From assembly GCF_023507705.1 (NCBI RefSeq), contig NZ_JALBGD010000005.1, forward strand, positions 304,005 to 368,004: a stretch of 64,000 nt of DNA. The letters run 5' to 3'. The first letter of the stretch is position 1. The number at the start of each line of letters is the position of its first letter. Source of the DNA: Stappia sp. WLB 29. Lineage in GTDB: Bacteria; Pseudomonadota; Alphaproteobacteria; Rhizobiales; Stappiaceae. Positions 27,781 to 36,041 of this stretch are shown here, piece after piece. The notes below the pieces were generated by a model. That model did no database searches and was not told the origin of the DNA. It was given only the letters and a program-made list of their open reading frames with translations. A program made the translations under genes and the position numbers.

Positions 27781-28479
27781 ATGGCCTACCTGGAACGGAC
27801 TTCCGAAACGATGGGGCATGGAGTGGTTGCGGCGCGCAGCGTGCGCGAGATTGCCGACACCCCGCAGGCGCGTACCCAGCGCCATGGCCAGCATCACGTG
27901 GTTTTCTACGAGGGCGACGCGGCCGAGCGGATCTACGAGCTGCAGGACGGCATCGTCATGCTCTACAAGCTGCTGCCCGACGGGCGCCGCCAGGTGGTGG
28001 AGATCCTGACCCGCGGCATGATCTTCGGCACCGCCGGCGGCCCGCGCTACGACGTTTCCGCCGAAACCCTGACCCCGGTGCGCCTCGCGGTCCACGAGCG
28101 GCGCGAGGTCGACGCTTCGGCCGTGCTGCAGAGCCACGTGGCCAAGTGCCTGATGGCCCAGATGGAAGGCCTGCACGAGCACGCCATGCTGCTTGGCCGC
28201 AAGTCGGCGATGGAGCGTGTCGCCAGCTATTTCATGCGCATGGTGCCCAATCGCGGCGGCGAAGGATGCGCAGGGCCCGTTTCCGAAGCCTGCGACCCGC
28301 ATGACCTGGTGCTCAACATGACGCGCCAGGAGATCGCGGACTATCTCGGCCTGACCATCGAGACCGTCAGCCGGGTGATTTCCGAACTGAAGCGGCGCGG
28401 CGTGATCCGCCTCGAGCGTCAGGACCGTATTCATGTGACGCGTGTGTGCGGCCTGTGCCAGCTGACGGGCATTCATTGA
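27781..28479 (+). CDS. Crp/Fnr-family regulator, FixK-like
   Basis: A 232-residue regulator. An N-terminal cyclic-nucleotide-binding-type beta roll precedes the dimer helix (LGRKSAMERVASYF) and a Crp-type HTH. The recognition helix reads TIETVSRVISELKRRG and so keeps the Glu and Ser-Arg contacts for TTGAT-N4-ATCAA sites. The cysteine cluster of oxygen-sensing FNR is missing from the N terminus, as in FixK. The protein ends CGLCQLTGIH, with an unusual CXXC pair. Start chosen for the GGAGGAGGGGG site just upstream. Three FNR/FixK-type boxes elsewhere in the window (before hemN, ccoN and ccoG) are the likely targets. It is followed by a strong terminator. Confidence 0.87.
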   Translation: MAYLERTSETMGHGVVAARSVREIADTPQARTQRHGQHHVVFYEGDAAERIYELQDGIVMLYKLLPDGRRQVVEILTRGMIFGTAGGPRYDVSAETLTPVRLAVHERREVDASAVLQSHVAKCLMAQMEGLHEHAMLLGRKSAMERVASYFMRMVPNRGGEGCAGPVSEACDPHDLVLNMTRQEIADYLGLTIETVSRVISELKRRGVIRLERQDRIHVTRVCGLCQLTGIH

Positions 28480-28571
28480 ACCGCACGCGAGTGAGAACTG
28501 CACACACCTGAGGGTCGGCGGCTCCTGCCGGCTCGCGTCCGCCGGTCCTGCCAATGGGCTTCGGATCTTTC

Positions 28572-28603
28572 AGCCCCGGGTTTTCGACCCGGGGCTCTTT
28601 TTT
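28572..28603 (+). terminator. Rho-independent terminator after the FixK-like gene
   Basis: AGCCCCGGGT and ACCCGGGGCT form a perfect 10-bp stem with a five-base loop, followed by CTTTTTT. It ends the FixK transcript and lies just before the convergent hemN stop codon, so it may protect hemN from antisense reading. Confidence 0.9.
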
Positions 28604-28621
28604 GCCGGAAAGGGCAGTGGC

Positions 28622-29971
28622 TCACACCGCCACGGAATGACGGGCGAGGCCGCGCTGCAGGTAGATGTCGAAGGCTGCCGCTGCGATACGCGCATAGGGC
28701 GCTCCGCGCGGGGTGACCTCGATCCGGCTGCCCTCAACGATCACGAGCCCGTCGGCGATCATCTCTGCAAGGTCCGCGATGCTGGCGGAAAAATGCGCCA
28801 GCGGCAGAGCGTGCGCGGCGGCGATTTCGCCGATATCGGCGGCATGCTCGGTCATCAACTGTTCGATGATTGCCGCTCGCGCCCGGTCGTCCGCATCGAG
28901 CGCGATACCGCGGGCGACCGGCAGCGACCCGTCGGCGATGGCGCGGCTCCAGCCGCCCGTGTCGGGCATGTTTTGCACATAGCCCTGCGGCAGCTTGCCG
29001 ATGGAGGACGCTCCGAACCCGATCAGCGTGTCAGCCGTGTCGGTCGTGTAGCCCTGGAAGTTGCGGCGTAGCCGTCCGGCATCGAGCGCCACCGCCATGT
29101 CGTCGTCCGGCATGGCGAAATGGTCGAGGCCGATGGCTCGGTATCCGGCATCCAGCAGCGTCTCCCGGGCATGGTCCGCCATTGCGATGCGCCCCGCCGC
29201 ATCGGGCAGCCGGCTTTCGTCGATCAGCCGCTGGTGCTTCTTCATCCAGGGCACATGGGCATAGCCGAACAGGGCGATGCGCCCGGGCGTCAGCTCCCGC
29301 GTCAGGCGGATCGTCTCGGTGACCGTCTCCAGCGTCTGGAAAGGCAGGCCGTACATCAGATCGAAATTGAGCGCGTCGATGCCTACGGCACGCAGCCGCT
29401 CCACCGCCTGCGCCACCTGCTCGAATGGCTGGATCCGGCCGATCGCCTTCTGCACGACAGGGTCGAAGTCCTGCACGCCAAGGCTCACCCGGGTGATCCC
29501 GGCTTCGCGCAACGTGTCGGCAAGCTCCGGCGTCACCGTGCGCGGGTCCAGCTCGATGGCGTGTTCATGTGGTTCGGCAAAGGCGAAATGCCGGTGCAGC
29601 CGCTCGACCACGGACAGAAACTGCGGCCGCGGCAGAAGGCTCGGCGTGCCGCCGCCCCAGTGCACATGGACAGTCTGCATGCGTCCCGGCAGCCGTGCAG
29701 CGACCAGGTCGATCTCCGCAAGCAGCGCGTCCGTGTAGTCGAGCAGCGGCTCGTCGCGGCGCGCTGCCTTGGTGTGGCAGCCGCAATAGTTGCAGATCAC
29801 CCGGCAATAGGGGACGTGCAGGTAGAGGGAGAGCGGCATGTCGGCAGGCAGTCCCGCCAGCCAACTGCCATAGGTCGCCCCGGTGACGCCGGCATGGAAG
29901 TGCGGCGCGGTCGGGTAGCTGGTGTAGCGCGGCACGGAGCGTGTCGCATAGCGTTGGTCGAGATCGGTCAT
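28622..29971 (-). CDS. hemN: Oxygen-independent coproporphyrinogen III dehydrogenase
   Basis: A 449-residue radical SAM enzyme. The HemN cluster motif CX3CX2CXC is visible as CRVICNYCGC (Cys56, 60, 63, 65). The family motifs VHWGGGTPS and SLGVQDFD are present, and the N-terminal RYTSYPTAPHFH is typical. It converts coproporphyrinogen III to protoporphyrinogen IX without oxygen, feeding haem synthesis in low-oxygen growth. The start is the ATG at 29971; earlier in-frame residues are unrelated. An FNR/FixK-type box lies 35-48 bp upstream of the start, so regulation by the FixK-like protein is likely. Confidence 0.93.
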   Translation of the reverse strand: MTDLDQRYATRSVPRYTSYPTAPHFHAGVTGATYGSWLAGLPADMPLSLYLHVPYCRVICNYCGCHTKAARRDEPLLDYTDALLAEIDLVAARLPGRMQTVHVHWGGGTPSLLPRPQFLSVVERLHRHFAFAEPHEHAIELDPRTVTPELADTLREAGITRVSLGVQDFDPVVQKAIGRIQPFEQVAQAVERLRAVGIDALNFDLMYGLPFQTLETVTETIRLTRELTPGRIALFGYAHVPWMKKHQRLIDESRLPDAAGRIAMADHARETLLDAGYRAIGLDHFAMPDDDMAVALDAGRLRRNFQGYTTDTADTLIGFGASSIGKLPQGYVQNMPDTGGWSRAIADGSLPVARGIALDADDRARAAIIEQLMTEHAADIGEIAAAHALPLAHFSASIADLAEMIADGLVIVEGSRIEVTPRGAPYARIAAAAFDIYLQRGLARHSVAV

Positions 29972-30005
29972 GAGGCGACCATGCCTGCTTCGCGCAGAGC
30001 GGACC

Positions 30006-30019
30006 TTGATCCTGCTCAA
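30006..30019 (-). promoter_or_regulatory. FNR/FixK-type box upstream of hemN
   Basis: TTGATCCTGCTCAA on the plus strand differs at one base from the TTGAT-N4-ATCAA consensus. It sits 35-48 bp before the hemN start codon. The AbrB-family gene lies in the other direction, so the box could also serve that gene. Confidence 0.65.
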
Positions 30020-30144
30020 CCTTCGAGAAATCTCGCGCTGCATGGCAGCTGCGCACAAAATGCATGGCAGGTGCCTGCTTTTCTTGGTCTATTGCCTTGG
30101 CGGCCCACCTCTTTCCGGCCCCTTGGGGGCTCCGGCGGATTTTC

Positions 30145-31182
30145 ATGCTCTCACTCAGGCAAGCTCTTTTGACGCTGGCGATCGACGCCCTCGGCGGCGG
30201 CGCGTTCCAGTTCGCCGGCTTGCCCGCGGCCTGGCTGGCCGGAGCGATGGTCGCAACCGCCATCGCGGTCCTGTCCGGCGTGCGCTGTGCGATTCCCGAC
30301 CGTTTGCGCGACATGCTGTTCGTCGTGCTCGGCTTGACCATGGGTGCCGGCGTGACGCCGGAAACGGTCGAGCGGATCGGCGAATGGCCGGTGACGATGC
30401 TGCTGGTCCTGGTCTCGGTCGCGGCCGTGCTCGGCGCCACCTTCCTGTTCCAGCGCAAGGTCGCCGGCTGGGACCGCGACACCGCCTATTTCGCGGCGAT
30501 ACCCGGCGCCTTGTCCTACGTGATGATCCTGTCGCTCTCCTATCCGCGCGCCGATACGATGCGGGTCGCGGTGGCGCAGACGCTGCGGGTGTTCATCCTG
30601 GTGTCCCTGCTGCCGCCGATCATCGTCGGCAGCGAGCCGGATGTTGCAGCCGGGGTTCCCGCCCTTCCCGTGGAACTCCTGCCGTTGGCCCTTGTCGCCA
30701 TGGCTGCACTGGTCTCCGGCTACCTGTTCCAGCGCGCCGGTGTTCCCGCCGGCTGGCTCACGGGGCCGTTCTTTGTCAGTGCCGCGCTCAACGCCAGCGG
30801 CATCGTCGCGGTGCATCTGCCCGAATGGCTGACGATCCCTGCGCTCGTCGGGCTCGGCTGCATCATCGGCTGCCGGTTCACCAGCATCTCGCTGCGCGAC
30901 CTGCTGCGGCTGCTTCTGGTCAGTCTCGGGGCCTTTGCCGTTGGCATGAGCATCGCCGTGGCGATTTCGTTGTTCGCCTCCAGCCTTCTGGGCCTCCCCC
31001 TGGGACAGCTGCTGCTGGCCTACGCGCCGGGCGGGTTGGAGGCGATGACGCTGCTCGCCTACCTGCTCGATCTCGACCCGGCCTTCGTAGCGGCCCACCA
31101 ACTGGCCCGCTATTTCGGAATGGTGCTGCTGCTTCCCTTCGCCACCCGCCGCATCCTGGGTCCGCCCCAACGGGTCGTGTGA
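30145..31182 (+). CDS. AbrB-duplication family membrane protein
   Basis: A 345-residue membrane protein with about ten hydrophobic helices in two repeats, each with a glycine-rich stretch (LPAAWLAGAMVATAIAVLSG and VPAGWLTGPFFVSAALNASG). This is the layout of the AbrB duplication family, also annotated as putative ammonia monooxygenase or AidB regulator. Despite the name it is an integral membrane protein, and its function is unknown. The ATG at 30145 begins the first conserved helix; an in-frame start 27 codons upstream is possible. It is divergent from hemN and precedes ccoNOQP on the same strand, with 239 bp between. Confidence 0.78.
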   Translation: MLSLRQALLTLAIDALGGGAFQFAGLPAAWLAGAMVATAIAVLSGVRCAIPDRLRDMLFVVLGLTMGAGVTPETVERIGEWPVTMLLVLVSVAAVLGATFLFQRKVAGWDRDTAYFAAIPGALSYVMILSLSYPRADTMRVAVAQTLRVFILVSLLPPIIVGSEPDVAAGVPALPVELLPLALVAMAALVSGYLFQRAGVPAGWLTGPFFVSAALNASGIVAVHLPEWLTIPALVGLGCIIGCRFTSISLRDLLRLLLVSLGAFAVGMSIAVAISLFASSLLGLPLGQLLLAYAPGGLEAMTLLAYLLDLDPAFVAAHQLARYFGMVLLLPFATRRILGPPQRVV

Positions 31183-31327
31183 CCCGGCCAGTCGACGCTG
31201 ACTGACTTGCGGGAAACGGCGAGGCGGCCCCGGGTTTCGGCTCGTTTTTTCTGCTGAGAATCCAAAAACAAATCGTCGCAGCCGTGCTTTTGCGGATGTT
31301 CCTGACTGCGCTTTACCGCAAGCTGTC

Positions 31328-31341
31328 TTGACCTGGATCAA
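31328..31341 (+). promoter_or_regulatory. FNR/FixK-type box upstream of ccoN
   Basis: TTGACCTGGATCAA differs at one base from the TTGAT-N4-ATCAA consensus. It lies 80 bp before the ccoN start codon, a normal position for an activator site before this operon. This exact box type is common upstream of ccoNOQP in Proteobacteria, and a FixK-like regulator is encoded 3 kb away. Confidence 0.85.
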
Positions 31342-31421
31342 GGCAGCAATCGGCCGATCGGCCATACCTGCGCCTTGACCCTGCGGGGTTTGGATCACCA
31401 AGAGACTCGGGGCGCCCACCA

Positions 31422-33074
31422 ATGGCTCAAGCTCAAGCCAAGTACATTACGATGGAGGAAGGCTTCTTCGCCGCGTTCCTCGTCGTGATCGCCTTTGCCT
31501 GCCTGATCATCGCCGGAAAGACGTATGATCAGGTCATGGCCTTCCACACCGCTATCGGCTCGCTCGCCGCGGCTGCCGGCGCCTTCATCATCTTCCGGAA
31601 CTATTTCGAGGACCGTGTCCCGGCGCCGCAGGAAATCGGCGGCAAGCCGAACTACAACCTCGGTCCGATCAAGTTCGGCGCCTGGGCGGCCGTGTTCTGG
31701 GGTGTCGCCGGCTTCACCGTCGGCCTGATCATCGCCCTCCAGCTTGCCTATCCGGTGCTGAACTTCGACCTGCCCTGGACGAGTTTCGGCCGGCTGCGCC
31801 CGCTGCACACCTCGGCCGTGATCTTCGCCTTCGGCGGCAACGTGCTGATCGCCACGTCCTTCTACGTGGTCCAGCGCACCAGCCGCGCGCGCATGCCGGG
31901 CTCGATCGCTCCCTGGTTCGTGATCCTGGGCTACAACCTCTTCATCGTCATCGCCGGCACGGGCTACCTGCTGGGCGCGACGCAGTCGAAGGAATATGCC
32001 GAGCCGGAGTGGTATGCCGACCTGTGGCTGACCATCGTCTGGGTGGCTTACCTGCTCGTCTTCCTCGGCACGCTGTGGAAGCGCAAGGAGCCGCACATCT
32101 ATGTGGCGAACTGGTTCTACCTCGCCTTCATCATCACCATCGCGATGCTGCACATCATCAACAACCTGACGGTGCCGGTGTCGGTGTTCGGAACGAAGTC
32201 CTACATCCTGTGGGCGGGCGTCCAGGACGCGATGGTGCAGTGGTGGTACGGCCATAACGCGGTCGGCTTCTTCCTGACCGCCGGCTTCCTGGCCATCATG
32301 TACTATTTCGTGCCCAAGCGCGCCGAGCGGCCGGTCTACTCCTACCGCCTGTCGATCGTGCACTTCTGGGCGCTGATCTTCCTGTACATCTGGGCCGGCC
32401 CCCACCACCTCCACTATACGGCTCTGCCGCAGTGGGCCTCGACGCTGGGCGCCACCTTCTCGATCATCCTGTGGATGCCCTCCTGGGGCGGCATGATCAA
32501 CGGCCTGATGACCCTGTCGGGTGCCTGGGACAAGCTGCGGACCGACCCGGTGCTGCGCATGATGGTCGTCTCCATCGCCTTCTACGGCATGTCGACCTTC
32601 GAAGGCCCGTTGATGAGCCTGCGCTCCGTCAACTCGCTGTCGCACTACACGGACTGGACCATCGGTCACGTCCACTCGGGTGCGCTCGGCTGGGTCGGCT
32701 ACATCTCCTTCGGCGCCCTCTATTGCCTGATCCCCTGGCTGTGGAACAAGAAGGAGGTCTATTCGCTGAAGCTGGTGAACTGGCACTTCTGGATCTCGAC
32801 CATCGGCATCGTGCTCTACATCTGCGCGATGTGGGTCTCGGGCATCATGCAGGGCCTGATGTGGCGCGCCTACGATGCCATGGGCTTCCTCGAGTACTCG
32901 TTCATCGAGACCGTCGAAGCGATGCATCCCTTCTACGTCATCCGCGCCCTTGGCGGTGCCCTGTTCGTCGCAGGCTCGCTGATCATGGCCTACAACCTCT
33001 GGATGACCGTGCGGCACGGCGAGGCTGAAGAAGCCGAAGCCCTTCCCGCCGGCGCCATGGCTCCGGCCGAGTAA
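31422..33074 (+). CDS. ccoN: cbb3-type cytochrome c oxidase subunit I
   Basis: A 550-residue catalytic subunit with 12 or more helices. The haem and CuB ligand histidines are visible in [46 protein letters not shown] and [14 protein letters not shown]. The cbb3 oxidase reduces oxygen at very low concentration and pumps protons. It is the first gene of ccoNOQP, preceded by an FNR/FixK box. Length and motifs are normal. Confidence 0.97.
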   Translation: MAQAQAKYITMEEGFFAAFLVVIAFACLIIAGKTYDQVMAFHTAIGSLAAAAGAFIIFRNYFEDRVPAPQEIGGKPNYNLGPIKFGAWAAVFWGVAGFTVGLIIALQLAYPVLNFDLPWTSFGRLRPLHTSAVIFAFGGNVLIATSFYVVQRTSRARMPGSIAPWFVILGYNLFIVIAGTGYLLGATQSKEYAEPEWYADLWLTIVWVAYLLVFLGTLWKRKEPHIYVANWFYLAFIITIAMLHIINNLTVPVSVFGTKSYILWAGVQDAMVQWWYGHNAVGFFLTAGFLAIMYYFVPKRAERPVYSYRLSIVHFWALIFLYIWAGPHHLHYTALPQWASTLGATFSIILWMPSWGGMINGLMTLSGAWDKLRTDPVLRMMVVSIAFYGMSTFEGPLMSLRSVNSLSHYTDWTIGHVHSGALGWVGYISFGALYCLIPWLWNKKEVYSLKLVNWHFWISTIGIVLYICAMWVSGIMQGLMWRAYDAMGFLEYSFIETVEAMHPFYVIRALGGALFVAGSLIMAYNLWMTVRHGEAEEAEALPAGAMAPAE

Positions 33075-33086
33075 GGGGAGAGCAAG

Positions 33087-33821
33087 ATGTCCATTTGGAA
33101 AAAACACGAAATCTTCGAGAAGCACTCCCTGGTTCTCGTCATCGGCATCCTGATCGTGGTCTCCATCGGCGGGCTCGTCGAGATCGCCCCTCTGTTCTAC
33201 CTGAAGAGCACCATCGAGAAGGTGGAGGGCATGCGTCCCTACACCCCGCTCGAGCTGGCGGGCCGCAACATCTACATCCGCGAGGGATGCTATCTCTGCC
33301 ATTCGCAGATGGTTCGCCCGATGCGCGACGAACTGGAGCGGTACGGCCACTTCAGCCTTGCGGCCGAGAGCATGTACGACCACCCCTTCCAGTGGGGGTC
33401 CAAGCGCACGGGTCCGGACCTTGCCCGCGTCGGCGGCAAGTATTCCGACGAGTGGCACCGCGATCACCTTGCCGATCCGCGTTCGGTGGTGCCGGAATCG
33501 ATCATGCCCGGCTACCCGTTCCTGCTCGAGGCGAAGGTCGAGACCCGCGGCATCGCGGACCACCTGAAGGCCAACGTGGCCGTCGGTGTTCCCTATGACG
33601 AGGCTCAGGTCTCGGAGGCCGCCAGCGACATGCTCGCGCAGGCCTCGCCCGACAGCGCCGCCGTGGATGGGTTCCTGGAGCGCTATCCGAACGCGATCGT
33701 CCGCGATTTCGACGGCAATCCGAGCAAGGTGACGGAGATGGACGCGCTGGTCGCCTATCTCCAGATGCTCGGCACGCTGGTCGACTTCTCGATCTACGAC
33801 AACAAGGCCAACCTGCGCTGA
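33087..33821 (+). CDS. ccoO: cbb3-type cytochrome c oxidase subunit II (mono-haem)
   Basis: A 244-residue membrane-anchored cytochrome c. One N-terminal helix ([19 protein letters not shown]) precedes the haem motif CYLCH (Cys68, Cys71, His72) and the methionine-ligand region (around [12 protein letters not shown]). It passes electrons from CcoP to CcoN. It lies 12 bp after ccoN. Confidence 0.97.
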   Translation: MSIWKKHEIFEKHSLVLVIGILIVVSIGGLVEIAPLFYLKSTIEKVEGMRPYTPLELAGRNIYIREGCYLCHSQMVRPMRDELERYGHFSLAAESMYDHPFQWGSKRTGPDLARVGGKYSDEWHRDHLADPRSVVPESIMPGYPFLLEAKVETRGIADHLKANVAVGVPYDEAQVSEAASDMLAQASPDSAAVDGFLERYPNAIVRDFDGNPSKVTEMDALVAYLQMLGTLVDFSIYDNKANLR

Positions 33822-33831
33822 GGAGGCGGTG

Positions 33832-33987
33832 ATGAACGAGAGTTACGAGACCGTCGCCAGCTTCGCCCAGACATGGGGACTGGTCTACTTCGTGGTGCTT
33901 TTCGCAGGCGTGGTCGCCTATGCGCTGTGGCCGAGAAACGCCAAGCGCTTCGACGACGCGGCACAGATCCCCTTGCGGGAGGATTGA
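33832..33987 (+). CDS. ccoQ: cbb3-type oxidase subunit IV (CcoQ)
   Basis: This short gene encodes 51 residues. It has one membrane helix (WGLVYFVVLFAGVVAYALW) and a basic then acidic tail ending PLRED, as in CcoQ/FixQ. AGGAGGCGGTG lies just upstream. CcoQ stabilises the assembled oxidase, particularly under oxygen. Three bases separate it from ccoP. Confidence 0.93.
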   Translation: MNESYETVASFAQTWGLVYFVVLFAGVVAYALWPRNAKRFDDAAQIPLRED

Positions 33988-33990
33988 GAC

Positions 33991-34869
33991 ATGGCTGACG
34001 GGTACAAGAAAGAGGTCGACCACATCTCCGGCGTCGAGACGACCGGACACGAGTGGGACGGCCTGAAGGAACTGAACAATCCGCTGCCGAAGTGGTGGCT
34101 CTACATCTTCTACGCCACAATCGTGTGGGCGATCGGCTACTGGGTGGTCTATCCGTCCTGGCCGCTGGTCTCCAGCTACACGGCCGGCGTTCTCGGCGAC
34201 AGCCAGCGCGCCAATGCTCTGGCCGCGTTCGAGGCCGGCATGGCGGAGCGGGCGCAGATCGGCGAGACCTTGGTCAATGCCTCGCTGGAGGAGATCGAGT
34301 CCACCCAGTCGCTGCTGGAGTTCGCCATGGCCAACGGCCGGGCGGCCTTCGGCGACAACTGCGCTGCCTGCCACGGCACCGGCGCGCTGGGCGCGACCGG
34401 TTATCCGAACCTGCAGGACGACAACTGGATCTGGGGCGGCTCTCTCGAGGAGATCCACCAGACGCTGCAATACGGCATCCGCTCCGGCCACGACGAGGCG
34501 CGCTTCGGCGAAATGCCGTCCTTCGGCGCCGACGGCATGCTCGACAAGGAGCAGATCATCCAGGTGGCGAACTTCGTCGGCAGCCGTGCGGGCATCGAGC
34601 CGGAAGCGGGCATCGACCTTGCCGCCGGCGAGCAGGTCTATGCCGAGAACTGCGCTGCCTGCCACGGCGACGACCTGAAGGGGATGAAGGAGGTCGGTGC
34701 GCCTGACCTGACCGCCAACAGCTACCTCTATGGCAAGTCGATCGATGCGATCCGGGCGCAGGTCACCAATGCCCGCAACGGCGTCATGCCGGCCTGGGCC
34801 CCGCGCCTCGATCCGGCGACGGTGAAGTCGCTTGCGGTCTATGTCCATGCGCTTGGCGGCGGCGAATGA
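33991..34869 (+). CDS. ccoP: cbb3-type cytochrome c oxidase subunit III (di-haem)
   Basis: A 292-residue membrane-anchored di-haem cytochrome c. The N-terminal domain has HEWDGLKELNNPLPKWW and a helix (YIFYATIVWAIGYWVVYPSW). Two haem motifs CAACH follow, at residues 124-128 and 221-225. CcoP takes electrons from cytochrome c. It ends ccoNOQP and is followed 26 bp later by a strong terminator. Confidence 0.96.
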   Translation: MADGYKKEVDHISGVETTGHEWDGLKELNNPLPKWWLYIFYATIVWAIGYWVVYPSWPLVSSYTAGVLGDSQRANALAAFEAGMAERAQIGETLVNASLEEIESTQSLLEFAMANGRAAFGDNCAACHGTGALGATGYPNLQDDNWIWGGSLEEIHQTLQYGIRSGHDEARFGEMPSFGADGMLDKEQIIQVANFVGSRAGIEPEAGIDLAAGEQVYAENCAACHGDDLKGMKEVGAPDLTANSYLYGKSIDAIRAQVTNARNGVMPAWAPRLDPATVKSLAVYVHALGGGE

Positions 34870-34894
34870 TCCGCTGACGACAGCAAACCTTTCG

Positions 34895-34920
34895 AAGGCG
34901 CCCCTCTGGGGCGCCTTTTT
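34895..34920 (+). terminator. Rho-independent terminator of ccoNOQP
   Basis: AAGGCGCCCC and GGGGCGCCTT form a perfect 10-bp stem with loop TCT, followed directly by further T residues. It lies between the ccoP and AraC-family stop codons and may work in both directions. Confidence 0.92.
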
Positions 34921-34940
34921 GTTTCAGGCGACACGAAACG

Positions 34941-35966
34941 TTAGGCCTGTTGCCGGCGCAACTGCGACGGAGAGCGGCCCGCCAGCCGCCGGAAAGCGCG
35001 GGAAAATGCCCCCTGATCATCGTAGCCGAGCCGCCAGGCGATTTCCCCGATCGGCAGCCGCGTGCGCAGCAAGGCCCACATCGCGTAGTCGAGCCGCGCA
35101 TCGTCGGTCATCGCCCGAAAGCTCGGCCCGTCTGTATCCAGCAGACGGCGCAGGCTGCGCCCCGACATGCCGAGATCTGCTGCAATGTCGGTTTGCGAGA
35201 ACGGGCCCTGTCCGACGCGCCGGCGGATCGCCTCGCCGATGCGCTGCCGGGGATCTCCGCCCCGGTGTACCTGCTGCAGGTGATCGGGCGTTGGCCTGAC
35301 GGAGGGAGCGGCATCGGTCTTGATGGCAAGGTCGAGCAGGCGGGCCGGGAAGGCCAGCATGTTGAGCCTCTGGCCGTAGAGCGGCACGCAGCCGGCCTGC
35401 CGGGCCAGCGCCGCGCGGCAGCCGTCCTGCTCGTGTTCCAGAGCCAGTTCCACCATCGGCACGGTGCCGGCGAACCTTTCGATCACCGCATGCAGGAAGC
35501 CGAGCGTGAATTCGGCATCGCGCGAGCGCGGCCAGATGCGCGGATCGTGGATGCGATAGGCAAGGGTGCAGGTGTCGCCCTCGACCTGCCGCTCGAAGGT
35601 CGTGCCCTCCTGCAGGGCCTGCAGGTCGGCGAGCAGCCGGGCAAGGAGACCGCCGAGCCGCGTCTCCCCGAGACCTGAGGGAAACAGCGTCGCCAGTGCG
35701 GGCGCCACGATCTGCCGGCCGCAGGTCCACAGGCAGGCCTGGGTGCCGGCCTGGCGTCCAGCGTTTTCCAGCAGGGTCGTGAAACGGTCGAGCGGGATCG
35801 TGTGCGAAGGGGCGAGCGTGACGCTGAGTCCGGTCTCGGCAAAGGCGCGGGGCGCGTCGAGCCCGGCGCCGGCGAGCACGTCGCTGATCAGCGGCAGCGC
35901 TGCAGCGGAGATGGTCACCCGGCAAGCAGGCGAGGCGGGGCTCAAGGGACGTTGCGAGGCATGCAT
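34941..35966 (-). CDS. AraC-family transcriptional regulator
   Basis: A 341-residue regulator with an N-terminal ligand-binding domain of the OruR/arabinose-binding_2 type (about 20-205) and a C-terminal AraC double HTH (about 235-335, including DIAADLGMSGRSLRRLL and AWRLGYDDQGAFSRAFRRL). It is the next gene downstream of the copper amine oxidase on the same strand, 75 bp apart, so it probably controls that gene in response to an amine or its aldehyde. The effector is not known. Confidence 0.85.
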   Translation of the reverse strand: MHASQRPLSPASPACRVTISAAALPLISDVLAGAGLDAPRAFAETGLSVTLAPSHTIPLDRFTTLLENAGRQAGTQACLWTCGRQIVAPALATLFPSGLGETRLGGLLARLLADLQALQEGTTFERQVEGDTCTLAYRIHDPRIWPRSRDAEFTLGFLHAVIERFAGTVPMVELALEHEQDGCRAALARQAGCVPLYGQRLNMLAFPARLLDLAIKTDAAPSVRPTPDHLQQVHRGGDPRQRIGEAIRRRVGQGPFSQTDIAADLGMSGRSLRRLLDTDGPSFRAMTDDARLDYAMWALLRTRLPIGEIAWRLGYDDQGAFSRAFRRLAGRSPSQLRRQQA

Positions 35967-36041
35967 GGCCGGCTCCGGATCCGTCGCCCGATGGTGGGCG
36001 GCGGATCCGGGACTGTCAATCGCGGCGCGCGGCCGTTTGCA

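Noticed and set aside
31395..33563. A 722-codon open frame on the minus strand opposite ccoN and ccoO
   Set aside because: Antisense to two certain genes; composition is that of a shadow frame.
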